A DNA stretch of 64,000 bases, taken from DATMGU01 sp035555315 (lineage in GTDB: Bacteria > Pseudomonadota > Alphaproteobacteria > ATCC43930 > CGMCC-115725). A program made the translations under genes and the position numbers. A model generated the notes under the pieces. It made no database searches. It was not told the origin of the DNA and saw only the letters and a program-made list of their open reading frames with translations. Location: positions 1-64,000 of the forward strand of contig DATMGU010000126.1 of assembly GCA_035555315.1 (NCBI GenBank), read 5' to 3'. Positions 63,538 through 64,000 of the stretch are shown here, piece by piece (within the stretch, counting starts at the first letter, position 1; each line of letters begins with the position of its first letter).

Positions 63538-63684
63538 TGTCGCTGCTACCCCCGCCGCGGCACCATCCAGGCGCTCGGTCTTCGTACCGTTTTTGTACCG
63601 CAGGGAAGCGACTTGGGCAGGGTGGATTTTGGCATTGCGGCCATGCGTCCGTCGAAACGGCTCACCCGCGGTTGGCGGCAGGCG

Positions 63685-64000
63685 TCAGCCGACGCGTTTT
63701 TCGCGGAGCATCGGTGGGCGCAGCGCGCGGGCATCGATCACCGCCACGCCGCCAAGCAGGCGGTCGATATGCAGCCCGTCGGTCGATAGCGGCAGCCAAA
63801 TCACTTCATAGTCGATCGTTCGGCCGTCGGCGATCCACTGGCTGGTCATGGCGATGGGGCGGCGCTCGGCAACCACCCTGCGCAGCCGTTCGGTGACCTC
63901 CTCCCGGTAGGGAACCGACGGCAAGTCGGACACAAACTTGCCGGTCATGTCCAGTCCCATACGTTCTGCCAAGTTCACACCGTGGAGCCGGTAGCGAAAT
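63685..64000 (-). CDS. PAS_5-like domain protein, N-terminus outside window
   Basis: The frame is open to the right edge. The visible 105 codons read FRYRLHG at the edge, then NLAERMGLDMTGKFVSDL, RRVVAERRPIAM, YEVIWLPLSTDGLHIDRLLGGV, the pattern of alphaproteobacterial PAS_5 (haem-less PAS) proteins. An internal start at 63978 or at the GTG before NLAER is possible but would cut the domain. Function unknown. Confidence 0.75.
   Translation of the reverse strand, partial: FRYRLHGVNLAERMGLDMTGKFVSDLPSVPYREEVTERLRRVVAERRPIAMTSQWIADGRTIDYEVIWLPLSTDGLHIDRLLGGVAVIDARALRPPMLREKRVG

Overview
The window is about 65% G+C by eye, densely coded, and reads as the chromosome of an alphaproteobacterium, probably of the Rhodospirillales type. 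The evidence is an atpHAGDC operon without the F0 genes, the gpmI-envC-ctpA-DUF610-rppH block, DUF1285 and DUF2842 proteins, a PAS_5-like protein, a MoxR/DUF58/DUF4159 operon, an Atm1-type ABC exporter, and frequent ATGA/GTGA stop-start overlaps. I recognise no tRNA, rRNA, CRISPR array, insertion sequence or prophage. No stretch over 300 bases lacks a gene; the longest gaps are 11823-12076 and 44154-44426.

Layout, left half. 1-1194 is the N-terminal part of argH, running off the left edge. A periplasmic cyclohexadienyl dehydratase (pheC) diverges from it. Next come a TetR repressor and a divergent MFS carrier whose promoter carries a perfect operator (2764-2792), a small secreted protein, an Atm1-type exporter, and a MerR metal sensor divergent from a short cation-efflux protein. 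A putrescine-type ABC importer (7672-11822) diverges from a PuuA-like glutamine synthetase homologue. Then follow a methyltransferase-family membrane protein, an orphan receiver protein, a secreted FKBP isomerase and a chemoreceptor. A uronate operon (18249-24905: GntR, uxaC, uxuB-like, and an ABC importer with no binding protein) comes next. After it lie an A+T-richer glycosyltransferase-like gene, a 1291-residue hybrid histidine kinase and an ACS-family carrier followed by a palindromic repeat.

Layout, right half. 31582-40211 is one leftward run of seven tightly packed genes: MoxR ATPase, DUF58, a BatA/DUF4159 giant, a second VWA-like membrane protein, glutathionyl-hydroquinone reductase, TspO and DUF2842. 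This is the best candidate for an undescribed system: an AAA+ ATPase with three VWA-like partners whose MIDAS motifs differ in integrity. Divergent from it are DUF1285, nudL and cca, which converge on hemF and trmL. The ATP synthase F1 operon and a ferritin-like gene follow. Then come a polyprenyl-glycosylation group (GT-C-like, a frameshifted GT2, GtrA), the rppH/DUF610/ctpA/envC/gpmI envelope block, a PhnZ-like HD protein, two MFS carriers that overlap tail to tail by 136 bp, and a PAS protein cut by the right edge.

Functional reading. The left half is largely nutrient capture and its regulation: putrescine, uronates, organic anions and metals. The right half is core energy metabolism, tRNA and haem maturation, and envelope construction. 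Functions rest on recognised motifs and neighbours; no database search was possible.
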